64,000 nt of DNA from LMUY01 sp964235495 (GTDB lineage: Bacteria > Pseudomonadota > Alphaproteobacteria > Acetobacterales > Acetobacteraceae), in the NCBI GenBank assembly GCA_964235495.1, contig CAXSAX010000003.1:1-64000 (forward strand). The letters run 5' to 3'. Shown here piece after piece: positions 26,269 to 34,940 of the stretch (the stretch's first letter is position 1; each line of letters opens with the position of its first letter). The position numbers were made by a program, and so were the translations under genes. The notes under the pieces were generated by a model, which made no database searches, had not been told where the DNA came from, and worked only from the letters and a program-made list of their open reading frames with translations.

Positions 26269-27353
26269 CGGATTTTCAACGTGGCCAGCCCGACCAGGGC
26301 CAGGATCATGGACACGATCCAGAAACGGATCACGATGGTAGGCTCTGCCCAGCCCTTCTTCTCAAAATGGTGGTGCAGCGGCGCCATCAGAAACACGCGC
26401 CGTCCCGTGCGCTTGAACCAGAACACCTGCACGATGACGGAGACCGTCTCCACAACGAACAGCCCGCCCACGATCGCCAAGACGATCTCATGCTTGGTCG
26501 CCACCGCCACCGCGCCCAACGCGCCGCCCAGCGCGAGGCTGCCAGTGTCGCCCATGAACACGGCGGCCGGGGGCGCGTTGAACCACAGGAAACCCAGGCC
26601 CGCGCCGATTAGGGCGGCCAGGAACACCATCAGCTCGCCCACGCCCGGCACCGGGTTTAGCTGCAGGTAGTCGGCGAACACGCGGTTGCCGACTAGGTAG
26701 GAGATCAGCGCGAACACGGCGCAGGCGATGATGGTCGGCACGATGGCCAGCCCGTCCAGCCCGTCGGTCAGGTTCACCGCGTTGGACGCGCCCAGCATCA
26801 CCACCATGCCGACCAGGGGAAAGGCATAGCCGAACGGGATCAGCACCTCCTTGAATACGGGGATGGTCAGCCCCGTGGCCAGGGGGCCGCGGGTCAGCCA
26901 ACTGAGCCAGGCCGCCGCCACCAGTCCGATGGCGAGCTGCGCCCACAGCTTGCCGCGGGCCGATACGCCGCGGGTGTTGCGGCGGGACAGCTTGAGGAAA
27001 TCGTCCACGAAGCCCACGCCGCCATAGCCGAAGGTGACGAACAGCACCGCCCACACGTAGCCGTTCTCCAGGTTGCCCCAGGCGAGCACGGAGCAGCCCA
27101 TCGCCAGCAGCATCAGCACGCCGCCCATGGTGGGCGTGCCCTTCTTCTCGATCAGGTGGCGCTCCGGCCCATCGAGCCGGATCGGCTGGCCGCCGCGCTG
27201 CACTGCGCGCAGCCGGCGGATCACCACGGGGCCGAGCACGAAGGCGATGATCAAGGCCGTCAAGGCCGCCGCCACGGCGCGGAAGGTGATGTAGCGGAAC
27301 AGGTTGAACAGCGAGACCTGCTCGGCATACGGGTGGGTGAGGAGCAACAACAT
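26265..27353 (-). CDS. mraY: Phospho-N-acetylmuramoyl-pentapeptide transferase
   Basis: A 362-aa polytopic enzyme transferring phospho-MurNAc-pentapeptide to undecaprenyl phosphate to make lipid I. The catalytic blocks are intact: GTPTMGGVLMLLA, GFVDDFLKLSRRNTRGVSAR with the DD pair, NAVNLTDGLDGLAIVPTI and APLHHHFEKKGWAEPTIVIR (HHH motif). About ten membrane spans. ATG 27353 shares one base with the murF TAA (TAATG). Confidence 0.97.
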   Translation of the reverse strand: MLLLLTHPYAEQVSLFNLFRYITFRAVAAALTALIIAFVLGPVVIRRLRAVQRGGQPIRLDGPERHLIEKKGTPTMGGVLMLLAMGCSVLAWGNLENGYVWAVLFVTFGYGGVGFVDDFLKLSRRNTRGVSARGKLWAQLAIGLVAAAWLSWLTRGPLATGLTIPVFKEVLIPFGYAFPLVGMVVMLGASNAVNLTDGLDGLAIVPTIIACAVFALISYLVGNRVFADYLQLNPVPGVGELMVFLAALIGAGLGFLWFNAPPAAVFMGDTGSLALGGALGAVAVATKHEIVLAIVGGLFVVETVSVIVQVFWFKRTGRRVFLMAPLHHHFEKKGWAEPTIVIRFWIVSMILALVGLATLKIR

Positions 27354-28657
27354 TAGGCGGCGTTCTCCAGGGCACGCACCACGGCGACCATGCGGCTGCC
27401 GAGGCTGCCCTTGACCAGCACGGCATCGCCATTCCTGACCTTAGCCGCGATCAAGGGAGCAAGGGCGGCGCTGTCCGCCCGGTGCGCGCCCCGCACTCCA
27501 ATGGGCACGGCGTCGAACAACGCCTGCATCAGCGGGCCGCAGGTAAACAGCAGGTCGGCGGAGCGGGCGACAGCGGGAGCAAGGGCAGCGTGTTCCGACC
27601 ACCCCGCCGCGCCCAGTTCCAGCATGTCTCCCAGCACCGCCACGCGCCGGCCCGGCATGGCGGACAGCACCGCCAGGGCCGCCCGCACGGAAGCGCCATT
27701 GGCGTTATAGCTCTCGTCTAGCAGGTTTGCGCCGCCGGGCAGCGTGCGGCGCAGGCCACGCCCGGCGCTGGGGCGGAAGCCAGCCATGGCGGCCGACCCA
27801 TCGACGCCCAGCGCGTTCGCCACGGTGAGGGCAGCCAGCGCGTTCATTACCATGTGAGCGCCTGGCGCGTTGACCCGGAACCGCACCGTGCGGTCCTCGA
27901 TCTCCGCCGTCACATCCGTGCCGTCCGCGTCCGGCTGCATCGCTACGACTTGCGCCAGCCCGAACGTGTCCGTCCGCGCCGCCCGCACCGCTAGCCGGCC
28001 GAGCATCGGGCTATCGGCCGGCAGCACGGCCACGCCGTCGGGCGGCAGGCCGTCACCGACCGCACTCTTCTCGTCCGCGATGGCCTCCAGCGAGCCAAAA
28101 TGGCCGATATGCGCCGCCTCCACCGCCGTGATCAGAGCCACGTCCGGGCGCACCAGGCGGGATAGCGGCCCTATCTCGCCCGGGTGGTTGGTGCCCAGCT
28201 CCGCAACACAGAAAGCGGCGTCTGCCGGCAACCGGGCCAAGGTCAGCGGCACGCCCCAATGATTGTTGTAGGAGGCGGGCGCCGCGTGCGTCGGCCCGGC
28301 GGCGGATAGCACCGTGCGCAACATCTCCTTGGTGGTGGTCTTGCCGACGCTGCCTGTGACGGCGGCCACGCGCCCGCGAAACCGTGCCCGGGCGTAGCGG
28401 CCAAGCGCCCACAGCCCGTCTAGCGTGTCATGCACCAGCAAAGTGGCGCCGGGCACGTCCCACTGCACCATGGCGCCCGCGGCCCCCTGGGCCAGCGCCT
28501 GGGCCACGTGCGCATGCCCGTCGCCATTGGCCCCAGCCAGGGCCACGAAAAGGTCGCCGGGCCGCAAAGTGCGTGTGTCGATGGATACCCCTGTCGCGCC
28601 GAATGGCGTGCGGAACGCACCACCCGTTGCAGCACCCAGGTCATCGGCGCTCCACAT
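27353..28657 (-). CDS. murF: UDP-N-acetylmuramoyl-tripeptide--D-alanyl-D-alanine ligase
   Basis: A 434-aa Mur ligase adding the D-Ala-D-Ala dipeptide made by Ddl. VSIDTRTLRPGDLFVALAG, AVTGSVGKTTTKEMLRTVLS (P-loop), NNHWGVPLTLARLP and ELGTNHPGEI are standard. NLLDESYNANGASVRAALAV is the C-terminal domain signature, and VLVKGSLGSRM closes the gene. ATG 28657 overlaps the murE TGA as TGATG; a GTG one codon earlier overlaps as GTGA. Either keeps it coupled to murE. Confidence 0.96.
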   Translation of the reverse strand: MWSADDLGAATGGAFRTPFGATGVSIDTRTLRPGDLFVALAGANGDGHAHVAQALAQGAAGAMVQWDVPGATLLVHDTLDGLWALGRYARARFRGRVAAVTGSVGKTTTKEMLRTVLSAAGPTHAAPASYNNHWGVPLTLARLPADAAFCVAELGTNHPGEIGPLSRLVRPDVALITAVEAAHIGHFGSLEAIADEKSAVGDGLPPDGVAVLPADSPMLGRLAVRAARTDTFGLAQVVAMQPDADGTDVTAEIEDRTVRFRVNAPGAHMVMNALAALTVANALGVDGSAAMAGFRPSAGRGLRRTLPGGANLLDESYNANGASVRAALAVLSAMPGRRVAVLGDMLELGAAGWSEHAALAPAVARSADLLFTCGPLMQALFDAVPIGVRGAHRADSAALAPLIAAKVRNGDAVLVKGSLGSRMVAVVRALENAA

Positions 28658-30090
28658 CACGCGATGCCTGCCAAGCGCCGCACAATGGCGGCGTCATCGA
28701 ACGGCACGGTGACGTCGCCAGCAGTCTGGCCGGACTCATGGCCCTTGCCCGCCACCACCAGCACGTCCCCACGGCGCAGGCCCTCCATGGCGGCGGAGAT
28801 GGCGGCGGCGCGGTCGCCAACGTCGCGCGCGCCGGGGCAGGCGACGCGGATGGCGGCGCGGATGGCGGCCGGGTCTTCGCCGCGTGGATTGTCATCCGTG
28901 ACGACGACGGTGTCAGCCAAGCGGTGGGCGGCATCCCCCATCAGCGGACGCTTGCCACGGTCCCGGTCTCCGCCGGCGCCGAACACCGCGTGCAGCCGCC
29001 CCGCCGTGTGCGGGCGCAACACGGTGAGCAGCCGCTCCAGCGCGTCCGGCGTGTGGGCATAGTCCACGTAGATTGCGGCTCCGTTGGGCAGGGTCGCCGC
29101 CAATTCCATGCGGCCGCGCACGCCCGTCAGCGCCCCGAGCCGGTCCAGCGCGGGAACTCCCACGGCGTCCGCCAGGGCTGCGGCCAGCAGGGCGTTATCA
29201 GCCTGGAAGCGGCCCGGGAGCGGCAGGTCGATCGCACGGCGCGCGCCGCCAACCAACAAGTCGAGGTGCTGTCCGCCGGCATAGGGCGTGGCCCGCAACA
29301 GGCGGATGACGTCCCCGTCCTCGCCGACCCAGCCGAGCTGCAGCCCGCGTTGCGCCGCCGTAGCACGCAAAGCCGCTGCCGTTTCCGTGTCCAGCGCCGT
29401 GCTGGCGATGGCGGGCGCGCCAGGTGGCAGTAGAGCGGTGAACAGCCGCAGCTTGGCCGTGCGGTAAGCCGCCATGGTGCCATGATAGTCCAGGTGGTCT
29501 CGCGTGATGGTGGTGATGCCGCCGGCTGCCAGCTGTACGCCGTCAAGCCGAAACTGGCTAAGGCCATGGGAGGAGGCTTCCATCGCCGCGTAGCGCACAC
29601 CTTCGCGCGCCAGGGCGGCCAGGGTGCGCGCCAGCGTCACCGGGTCTGGGGTGGTAAGGCCGCCCCCGCCGGTGTGCCCGGGTGCGATCACGCCCAGCGT
29701 GCCCAGGCTGGCTGCGGGGCCGACATGGCCCAGCAACTGTCGCAAAAACTCGGCCGTGCTGGTTTTGCCATTGGTGCCGGTCACGGCCACCACCGTCTTT
29801 GGTTGCGCGCCTGCCTGGGCCGCGGCCAAGCGGGCCAATGCCTGGCGTGGCTCGACGGCGAGCACCAGTGGCCGGGTTGGCACGCCGGCAGGCCACTGCG
29901 TTCCCATGGGCGCCAGCACGGCCGCGGCCCCGCGCGCCACTGCGTCCGCGATGAAGCTGCGGCCATCCGTGCCGGAACCTGGCAGTGCAGCGAACAACAG
30001 ACCCGGCGTCACCGCCCGACTATCCGCTGTGATGCCCGTGATGACGGCATCCGACAGGTTTGCCGTTTCGATCCCGGCCTGGTGCAACAT
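28657..30090 (-). CDS. murE: UDP-MurNAc-tripeptide synthetase MurE (meso-DAP adding)
   Basis: A 477-aa Mur ligase. VITGITADSRAVTPGLLFAA opens the N-domain, AVTGTNGKTSTAEFLRQLLG is the P-loop, and TTPDPVTLARTLAALAREGV with MEASSHGLSQFRLDGV are family blocks. VVTDDNPRGEDPAAIRAAI contains the DNPR signature for meso-diaminopimelate, so the cell wall is DAP type. The chosen ATG 30090 lies one base past the ftsI stop. A TTG at 30105 would give an LRLTDML start closer to homologues, so the true N-terminus may be five residues longer. Confidence 0.95.
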   Translation of the reverse strand: MLHQAGIETANLSDAVITGITADSRAVTPGLLFAALPGSGTDGRSFIADAVARGAAAVLAPMGTQWPAGVPTRPLVLAVEPRQALARLAAAQAGAQPKTVVAVTGTNGKTSTAEFLRQLLGHVGPAASLGTLGVIAPGHTGGGGLTTPDPVTLARTLAALAREGVRYAAMEASSHGLSQFRLDGVQLAAGGITTITRDHLDYHGTMAAYRTAKLRLFTALLPPGAPAIASTALDTETAAALRATAAQRGLQLGWVGEDGDVIRLLRATPYAGGQHLDLLVGGARRAIDLPLPGRFQADNALLAAALADAVGVPALDRLGALTGVRGRMELAATLPNGAAIYVDYAHTPDALERLLTVLRPHTAGRLHAVFGAGGDRDRGKRPLMGDAAHRLADTVVVTDDNPRGEDPAAIRAAIRVACPGARDVGDRAAAISAAMEGLRRGDVLVVAGKGHESGQTAGDVTVPFDDAAIVRRLAGIA

Positions 30091-30091
30091 G

Positions 30092-32137
30092 TCAGTGAGC
30101 CGCAACGCGGGTACCGAGGGCTTGCTCGCCCAGCAATTCAGAATCCAGCCGCGCCTCATGCCGCAGCTGCTCAGGCGTGCGTGGAGCTCGTGGGCCGGGT
30201 GCGGCGGCCGGACGCACTGCGTTGTCAACCGCTGTGACCGCGGGGGCTGCAGAAGGCGTGACAGGCGTGGAAGGCGGCACGAAGCTGAGCGACCCCGTCC
30301 AGTGCGGCACATAGCCGTGCGGTGGAGCCATTGGAATGGCCAGCGAAGCGGTGACCTCCGGCATGTCGGCTACGTCCGGTAGCAGCCCCAGCATGGGGCC
30401 GATCTTGGCGATCACTCGGCCCGCCGCGGGCGCGCTGACCGCGCCCGCAGTGGAGTAGCCACCCGTGCTTTTGTTGCCGTGCGGCTCGTCCAGCATGAAG
30501 TACACGGCATAGTGCGGCGCATTCATCGGGAAGACGCTCATGAACGCGCTGACGTTGGCGTGCTTCTTATAGACGTGCCCGCCCACTTTTTCCGCCGTAC
30601 CCGTCTTGCCGCCCACGAAGTAGCCCGGGATGTCCGCCGGCTTGCCGTAGCCGTCCGTCACCACGAGGCGCATCAGCCGGCGAATGGTGTCGCTGGTCTG
30701 CTGCTGCATCACCCGCGTGCCGGAGCGCGGCTCGGACCCCGGCTCCTGCGCCAGGATGGTCGGGCGCAGCACCACGCCGCCATTGGCCAGCGCCGCCGTG
30801 CCGCGCACGACGTGCAGTGGGCTAACGGCGATGCCGTGGCCGAAGCCCACGGTGAGGTTCACCGCTTCCTTCCAATTGGCGACTGTGGGCACGATCGGGC
30901 GGCCTGCTTCCGGCAGCTCCACGCCGATGCGGTCGAACATGCCCATGTTGCCAAGCCATGCGCGTTGCCGCTCTGGCCCGACTGCCTGTGCAATATGGGC
31001 GGCGCCGAGGTTGGAGGAGTACGCCAACACCTCCGGTAGGAACAGGTAGCGGTGCTTGCCCTCGAAGTCGGTAATGGTGAAACGGCCGATGTGGATATCG
31101 TGCGCCGCGTCGTACTCGTTCCAGAGATTGGCCGCACCGCTGTCCAGCGCCATGGCGGCGGTTTGCAGCTTGAACGTGCTGCCGGGCTCGTACATGCCGG
31201 TCACGGCCCGGTTGAACCGCTGCTCTGGTGGTGCTTGCGCTGCGAGATTAGCGTCGTAGTCCGGCAGGCTGACCATGGCGATCACCTCGCCGGTCCGCAC
31301 GTCCATCACGATGCCGCAACCGCCAATGGCGGTGAACTCGTCAATCGAGTGCGCCAGTTCCTCGCGCAACACCTGCTGCACCCGGCCGTCAAGAGAGAGG
31401 CGCAGCGGCTCCGGATCCTCGCGCAGCCGCTGGTCGAAGAAGCGCTCCACCCCGGCGATGCCGCGGCTATCCACATCGACGCCACCCAGCACCTGGGCTG
31501 CCACCCGGCCTTGCGGGTAGCGCCGGCGCTCGCCAGCCTGGAAATACACGCCGGGAATGCCGAGCGCGTTGACCGCCATCTGCTCGTGCGGGGTAATTTG
31601 GCGGGCGAGATAGACGAACTGCTTGGCCGAGGCGAGCCGGTCGTGCACCAGTTCCTCATCCAGCTTGGGCAGCACGGATTTCAGCTTATGAGCGGCTTCC
31701 GCCGGGTCGATCATCTCCTTGGGGTTGGCATAGAGCCCGGCAGTGGGCAGGGAAACAGCCAAGATTTCCCCATTGCGGTCGGTGATCATGGCGCGAGGCC
31801 CGTGGACGCCGGGCGCGGTGCCCGGGGGAGGACCGTCCATGTCTTCGCTGGCGATCATGTCCGGGTCCGGCACATGCGCCAGGACGGCCGGCAGCTTTGG
31901 ATGCATCGGGAAGATGATCGTGGCGCTGGCCAGCTTGGCAACCACGGCGCCGAACAGCAGCGCGAAACCGCCAGCCGTAAGCAGCAGGCGAGAACGAGTC
32001 GTCTCAAGCGCAGCGCGGCGCTTGAGGTCGGGCGCGGTGATGCGGACGTGCTCCATCAGTGGAACAGCGTCCTGCCGAGCAGCACCGCGCCGTTTGGCGG
32101 GCGGCGGCGCGTCCGAGGAAGGTGTCTGGCCGCTCAT
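30092..32137 (-). CDS. ftsI: Septal transpeptidase FtsI (PBP3)
   Basis: A 681-aa class B penicillin-binding protein. A membrane anchor lies at about 50-72, followed by RAMITDRNGEILAVSLPTAG of the dimerisation domain. Active-site motifs are S320-T-F-K323 in YEPGSTFK, S374-S-N376 and K511-T-G513. The protein extends about 75 residues beyond the usual end as a Pro/Ala-rich tail, and the N-terminal cytoplasmic part is also long (about 48 residues). It works with FtsW in septal synthesis. ATG 32137 forms ATGA with the ftsL stop. Confidence 0.96.
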   Translation of the reverse strand: MSGQTPSSDAPPPAKRRGAARQDAVPLMEHVRITAPDLKRRAALETTRSRLLLTAGGFALLFGAVVAKLASATIIFPMHPKLPAVLAHVPDPDMIASEDMDGPPPGTAPGVHGPRAMITDRNGEILAVSLPTAGLYANPKEMIDPAEAAHKLKSVLPKLDEELVHDRLASAKQFVYLARQITPHEQMAVNALGIPGVYFQAGERRRYPQGRVAAQVLGGVDVDSRGIAGVERFFDQRLREDPEPLRLSLDGRVQQVLREELAHSIDEFTAIGGCGIVMDVRTGEVIAMVSLPDYDANLAAQAPPEQRFNRAVTGMYEPGSTFKLQTAAMALDSGAANLWNEYDAAHDIHIGRFTITDFEGKHRYLFLPEVLAYSSNLGAAHIAQAVGPERQRAWLGNMGMFDRIGVELPEAGRPIVPTVANWKEAVNLTVGFGHGIAVSPLHVVRGTAALANGGVVLRPTILAQEPGSEPRSGTRVMQQQTSDTIRRLMRLVVTDGYGKPADIPGYFVGGKTGTAEKVGGHVYKKHANVSAFMSVFPMNAPHYAVYFMLDEPHGNKSTGGYSTAGAVSAPAAGRVIAKIGPMLGLLPDVADMPEVTASLAIPMAPPHGYVPHWTGSLSFVPPSTPVTPSAAPAVTAVDNAVRPAAAPGPRAPRTPEQLRHEARLDSELLGEQALGTRVAAH

Positions 32138-32847
32138 CGGCCGGCGGCATACCCCGTGTTCGCAGCCACCGGAACTGGCGCGGGCAACGGGGTATGCGCC
32201 ATGCCGAGCGCCGAGCCGACGAACGGCGCCGGCTGCACGCTGGCTACCTGCACGCTGGCTACCTGCACGCTGGCCGGTTGCATGGCCGAGGCATGCAGGG
32301 CGGGCTCATAGACCGGTGCGGCCAAGGCATAGGACGTTCGCAGCACCGGCCCAGGGGCCGCGTGCTCGACCGGCTTGAACGCCGCCAGCATCTTGGGGGC
32401 AGCCGGTTTAGCCCCTGGGTGGGCGGCAGCGACCTGCACAGCCGCCGCCCTTGGGGCTGGGCTGGGCTGGGCTGCCGATGGCGCGGCGTTGACGACCGGA
32501 ACAGGCAACGCTGCCAGCGTATCAGGCGCTTCATCCATCGCGGTCGCGGTCGAAGCCGTGGCGGGCATCGGCAAGCGGTTGGGCAAGTCTTCGACCTTGG
32601 CGAACTGGGACAGCTGCATCGGTTGCAGCTGCAAGTGATGGCTGGCCAAATCTGCCAGGCGTGCCGGCTCCGTGAGCAGCGCCCATTCCGCCCGCAGCAG
32701 CCCGATGCGGTCACGGCCCTGGTCTGCCTGCTTCACGGTGCGGATGATCTCTCGATCCAGCAACTGGGCGCGGTGCTTTTCTTGGTAGAGGTACAATCCT
32801 GCGCCAAGAGCGGCAACGAGCGAGAGGCAGGTGGCGGGCCGGATCAT
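32134..32847 (-). CDS. ftsL: FtsL-like cell division protein with long Ala/Pro-rich tail
   Basis: The first 80 residues match an alphaproteobacterial FtsL: a short cytoplasmic start, a membrane span (CLSLVAALGAGLYLYQEK) and a leucine-zipper-like stretch (LLDREIIRTVKQADQGRDRI, then LRAEWALLTEPARLADLASH). The remaining 155 residues are a low-complexity Ala/Pro/Val tail, unusual for FtsL (normally about 100-150 aa), containing tandem ASVQV pentapeptides. The ATG at 32847 overlaps the rsmH TGA (ATGA); another ATG two codons earlier exists. Position between rsmH and ftsI supports the name. Confidence 0.8.
   Translation of the reverse strand: MIRPATCLSLVAALGAGLYLYQEKHRAQLLDREIIRTVKQADQGRDRIGLLRAEWALLTEPARLADLASHHLQLQPMQLSQFAKVEDLPNRLPMPATASTATAMDEAPDTLAALPVPVVNAAPSAAQPSPAPRAAAVQVAAAHPGAKPAAPKMLAAFKPVEHAAPGPVLRTSYALAAPVYEPALHASAMQPASVQVASVQVASVQPAPFVGSALGMAHTPLPAPVPVAANTGYAAGR
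32234..32274. repeat. 15-bp tandem repeat in ftsL tail
   Basis: The unit TGCACGCTGGCTACC occurs twice in full (32234-32248, 32249-32263), with a third partial copy to 32274. It encodes ASVQV-ASVQV-ASVQP in the FtsL-like tail. Being in phase with codons, copy number changes would lengthen or shorten the tail without a frameshift. Confidence 0.85.
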
Positions 32848-33794
32848 GGGCATGACTCCGCTGGGAGTGACGTGCGGCGTTCGAGCGCGCGCAGGCGGGC
32901 GCTGCGCGCGCGCGGATTGCTGGCGATTTCGGCGTCGTTCGGGCGGGCGGCCCGGGCCGAGAGCAGGCAGAAATGCGCATTTGGACGGCGGTCCAGTCCG
33001 CCGGGATCGTGCCGGGAGGGCGCGGGCAAGCGGCCGGCCGCTTGCGTCATGAAATGCTTGACCAGCCGGTCCTCGCCGGAGTGGAACGATACCACCACAA
33101 GTCGGCCACCGGGCGCCAGCAAGGCCGCGGCCTGCGTCAAGGCGCGCTCCACTTGGCCCAATTCGTCGTTGACCCGGATGCGCAGCGCCTGGAACGATCG
33201 GGTCGCCGGATCGATGCCGGACGCGTCCTTGGGAACGGCACGGCGTATGATGGCGGCCAATTGCGCCGTTGTGGCGATGGGTTGCACGCTTCGGGCCTGC
33301 ACAATGGCGCGCGCCACCCGGCGGGACCGCCGCTCTTCGCCCAGTTCATACAACGTGTTGGCCAAGTCAGCCTCGTCCAGGGTCGCCACGAGGTCAGCCG
33401 CAGTGGGGCCGGTACGCCCCATTCGCATGTCGAGCGGGCCATCGCTGCGGAAGGAGAAGCCGCGGGCCGGGTCGTCGATCTGGAAGGAGGAGAGGCCGAG
33501 GTCCATGACCACGCCGTCGAGCTGCTCAACACCGCGAGCCGCCAGCAGGGCCAGCATGTCCCCGAACGAGCCGTGCAGCAGATGCAACCGGCCTGGGTGG
33601 TGCACGGCCAGCTCAGCGCCCCGGGCGATGGCGCCGGGATCCCGGTCGATCGCCCAAAGGGTGCAAGAGGCCGCGGCGAGGATAGCCGTGGCATAACCTC
33701 CGCCGCCGAATGTCGCATCCAGGTAGGAGCAACCGTTGCGGGGTGCCAACGCCCGCAGAACCTCCGATAGCATGACGGGGACATGACCGGTCAC
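32844..33794 (-). CDS. rsmH: 16S rRNA (cytosine1402-N4)-methyltransferase
   Basis: A 316-aa methyltransferase modifying C1402 in the ribosomal P site. HVPVMLSEVLRALAP starts the domain, YLDATFGGGGYATAIL is SAM motif I, VVMDLGLSSFQIDDPARGFS and FRSDGPLDMRM are hallmark blocks, and FQALRIRVNDELGQVERAL and VVSFHSGEDRLVKHFM complete it. GTG 33794 overlaps the mraZ TGA (GTGA), and residues preceding it do not resemble RsmH, so the longer frame was rejected. Stop overlaps ftsL. Confidence 0.96.
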   Translation of the reverse strand: MTGHVPVMLSEVLRALAPRNGCSYLDATFGGGGYATAILAAASCTLWAIDRDPGAIARGAELAVHHPGRLHLLHGSFGDMLALLAARGVEQLDGVVMDLGLSSFQIDDPARGFSFRSDGPLDMRMGRTGPTAADLVATLDEADLANTLYELGEERRSRRVARAIVQARSVQPIATTAQLAAIIRRAVPKDASGIDPATRSFQALRIRVNDELGQVERALTQAAALLAPGGRLVVVSFHSGEDRLVKHFMTQAAGRLPAPSRHDPGGLDRRPNAHFCLLSARAARPNDAEIASNPRARSARLRALERRTSLPAESCP

Positions 33795-34258
33795 GAAGCT
33801 GCCTCGGCGGGCGGGCTGAGATCCCGCCGGCGGGCGGCCTCGCGGGCCTCCGCCTTGCGCCGGGCGCAGGCGGCGGGTTCCCAAATTTGGAACGTCTCGC
33901 CCATGCCCATGAACGATACCTGGTTGGTCAGCCCAGCATGCTCCACGAGATCCGCCGATAGCAGAATGCGGCCTTCCTTGTCGGTTTCCGCCTCGTAGGC
34001 GTTGGCGTACACGGACGTCGAGAGATCCTCATGCTCGTCGCTGAACTGCTTTAAACTTTTGATTCCACGGGACATTTCCTTAAACGTGGAAACCGGCCAG
34101 CCCTCGATGCAAGGATGCTTGTGAGAAGTCCGCAGGATTAAGTTGCTGGCCGCCTCCGGCTCTGCCGCAGCGCGCAACGCGGTGCGAAACGAGGCTGGTA
34201 TCGACACCCGCCCTTTCGCGTCCAACCGGTTTTGATGCGTCCCGAGGAAGTGACTCAT
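33791..34258 (-). CDS. mraZ: Transcriptional regulator MraZ
   Basis: A 155-aa protein with two AbrB-like SpoVT swapped-hairpin repeats: GTHQNRLDAKGRVSIPASFR near residue 6, and EAETDKEGRILLSADLVEHA near residue 83, which carries the second DxxGR-type loop. In E. coli MraZ represses the dcw promoter by binding TGGGN direct repeats, and a matching site lies just upstream here. ATG 34258 gives a canonical MSHFLGTHQNRLD start; an in-frame codon 15 nt earlier is unlikely. The C-terminus overlaps rsmH. Confidence 0.95.
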   Translation of the reverse strand: MSHFLGTHQNRLDAKGRVSIPASFRTALRAAAEPEAASNLILRTSHKHPCIEGWPVSTFKEMSRGIKSLKQFSDEHEDLSTSVYANAYEAETDKEGRILLSADLVEHAGLTNQVSFMGMGETFQIWEPAACARRKAEAREAARRRDLSPPAEAAS

Positions 34259-34324
34259 TGCAGCCCAGCACACCCCTCGACCTGCAATCGGAGCTTCCGA
34301 ATCTGGTCGGATCGCTCCCGTTCA

Positions 34325-34359
34325 TGGAGAACCATGGGATATCATGGGCCAAAATGGGC
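34325..34359. promoter_or_regulatory. MraZ box: three TGGGN direct repeats with 10-bp period
   Basis: On the plus strand TGGGA (34335-34339), TGGGC (34345-34349) and TGGGC (34355-34359) are each separated by exactly 5 nt, with a degenerate TGGAG at 34325-34329 in the same register. This is the TGGGN-N5 pattern known for MraZ binding. The repeats read opposite to the gene and cover the candidate -10 and spacer, fitting autorepression of the dcw operon. Confidence 0.7.
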
Positions 34360-34364
34360 GTCAA
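34336..34364 (-). promoter_or_regulatory. Candidate dcw (mraZ) promoter
   Basis: Minus-strand TTGACG (34359-34364), a 17-nt spacer and TATCCC (34336-34341) make a reasonable sigma-70 promoter about 77 nt upstream of the mraZ ATG, with transcription expected near 34329. It lies inside the MraZ box. The only long non-coding gap before the cluster is this one (34259-34497), between mraZ and rnpB. Confidence 0.55.
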
Positions 34365-34497
34365 AGGTATCTTGGATTTGTTTTCGCGACTTGGGTGCGA
34401 TCCTTTGGTTTTCACGGGCTTGTTACCAGAGAAGCACAAGTTTTTGTCGCGACTCGTGATTAATATTTCCGCCCGAAAGAACCGTTTAGGATTAGGT

Positions 34498-34908
34498 CAG
34501 GTGTCAGGCGGCCTGTAAGCCGGGTTCTGTCCGCACCCAGAACTAGGGTGTTGAACGGCCATTCCTCTGGGACGTACGTCGCCGCACGCCTCGCGCGACC
34601 AACCCGGACAGCAGGGCGAGAAAGCCCTTGCGTCCATTCCTGCCGAGCAGGAATGCCGCCGACCATCCCTATTCGGTCTTGCTCCCGGTGGGGTTTACCC
34701 TGCCGCCTTTGTTGCCAAAGGCGCGGTGCGCTTTTACCGCCCCGTTTCACCCTTTCCCGCAAAATCAAACGGGTGGTCTGTTTTCTGTGGCACTTTCCCT
34801 GAGGTCACCCTCGCCGGCCGTTAACCGGCACCGTCTTCCCGTGGAGCCCGGACTTTCCTCTGCCTTCTTCATCCAGAAGGCAGCGACCGTCCAGCCGCCT
34901 GACAAGGT
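34498..34908 (-). ncRNA. rnpB: RNase P RNA (bacterial type A)
   Basis: The catalytic RNA of RNase P, which matures tRNA 5' ends. Read on the minus strand, the 5' part TGTCAGGCGGC pairs exactly with the 3' part GCCGCCTGACA to form P1. The universally conserved GAAAGTCCGGGCTC lies at 34844-34858, and the 3' conserved AGAACCCGGCTTACAGG closes the core near 34512-34528. Length of about 410 nt is normal. Boundaries are estimated from P1 pairing. Location between the amidase group and mraZ is common in Alphaproteobacteria. Confidence 0.93.
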
Positions 34909-34911
34909 CGT

Positions 34912-34940
34912 GTCTGCGCGTTTCACACCGTAGCCGTCAA
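34912..34940 (-). promoter_or_regulatory. Candidate rnpB promoter
   Basis: Minus-strand TTGACG (34935-34940) is followed after 17 nt by GCAGAC (34912-34917). The -10 is poor, but the predicted start at about 34905 coincides with the independently estimated 5' end of rnpB, which supports it. Confidence 0.45.
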
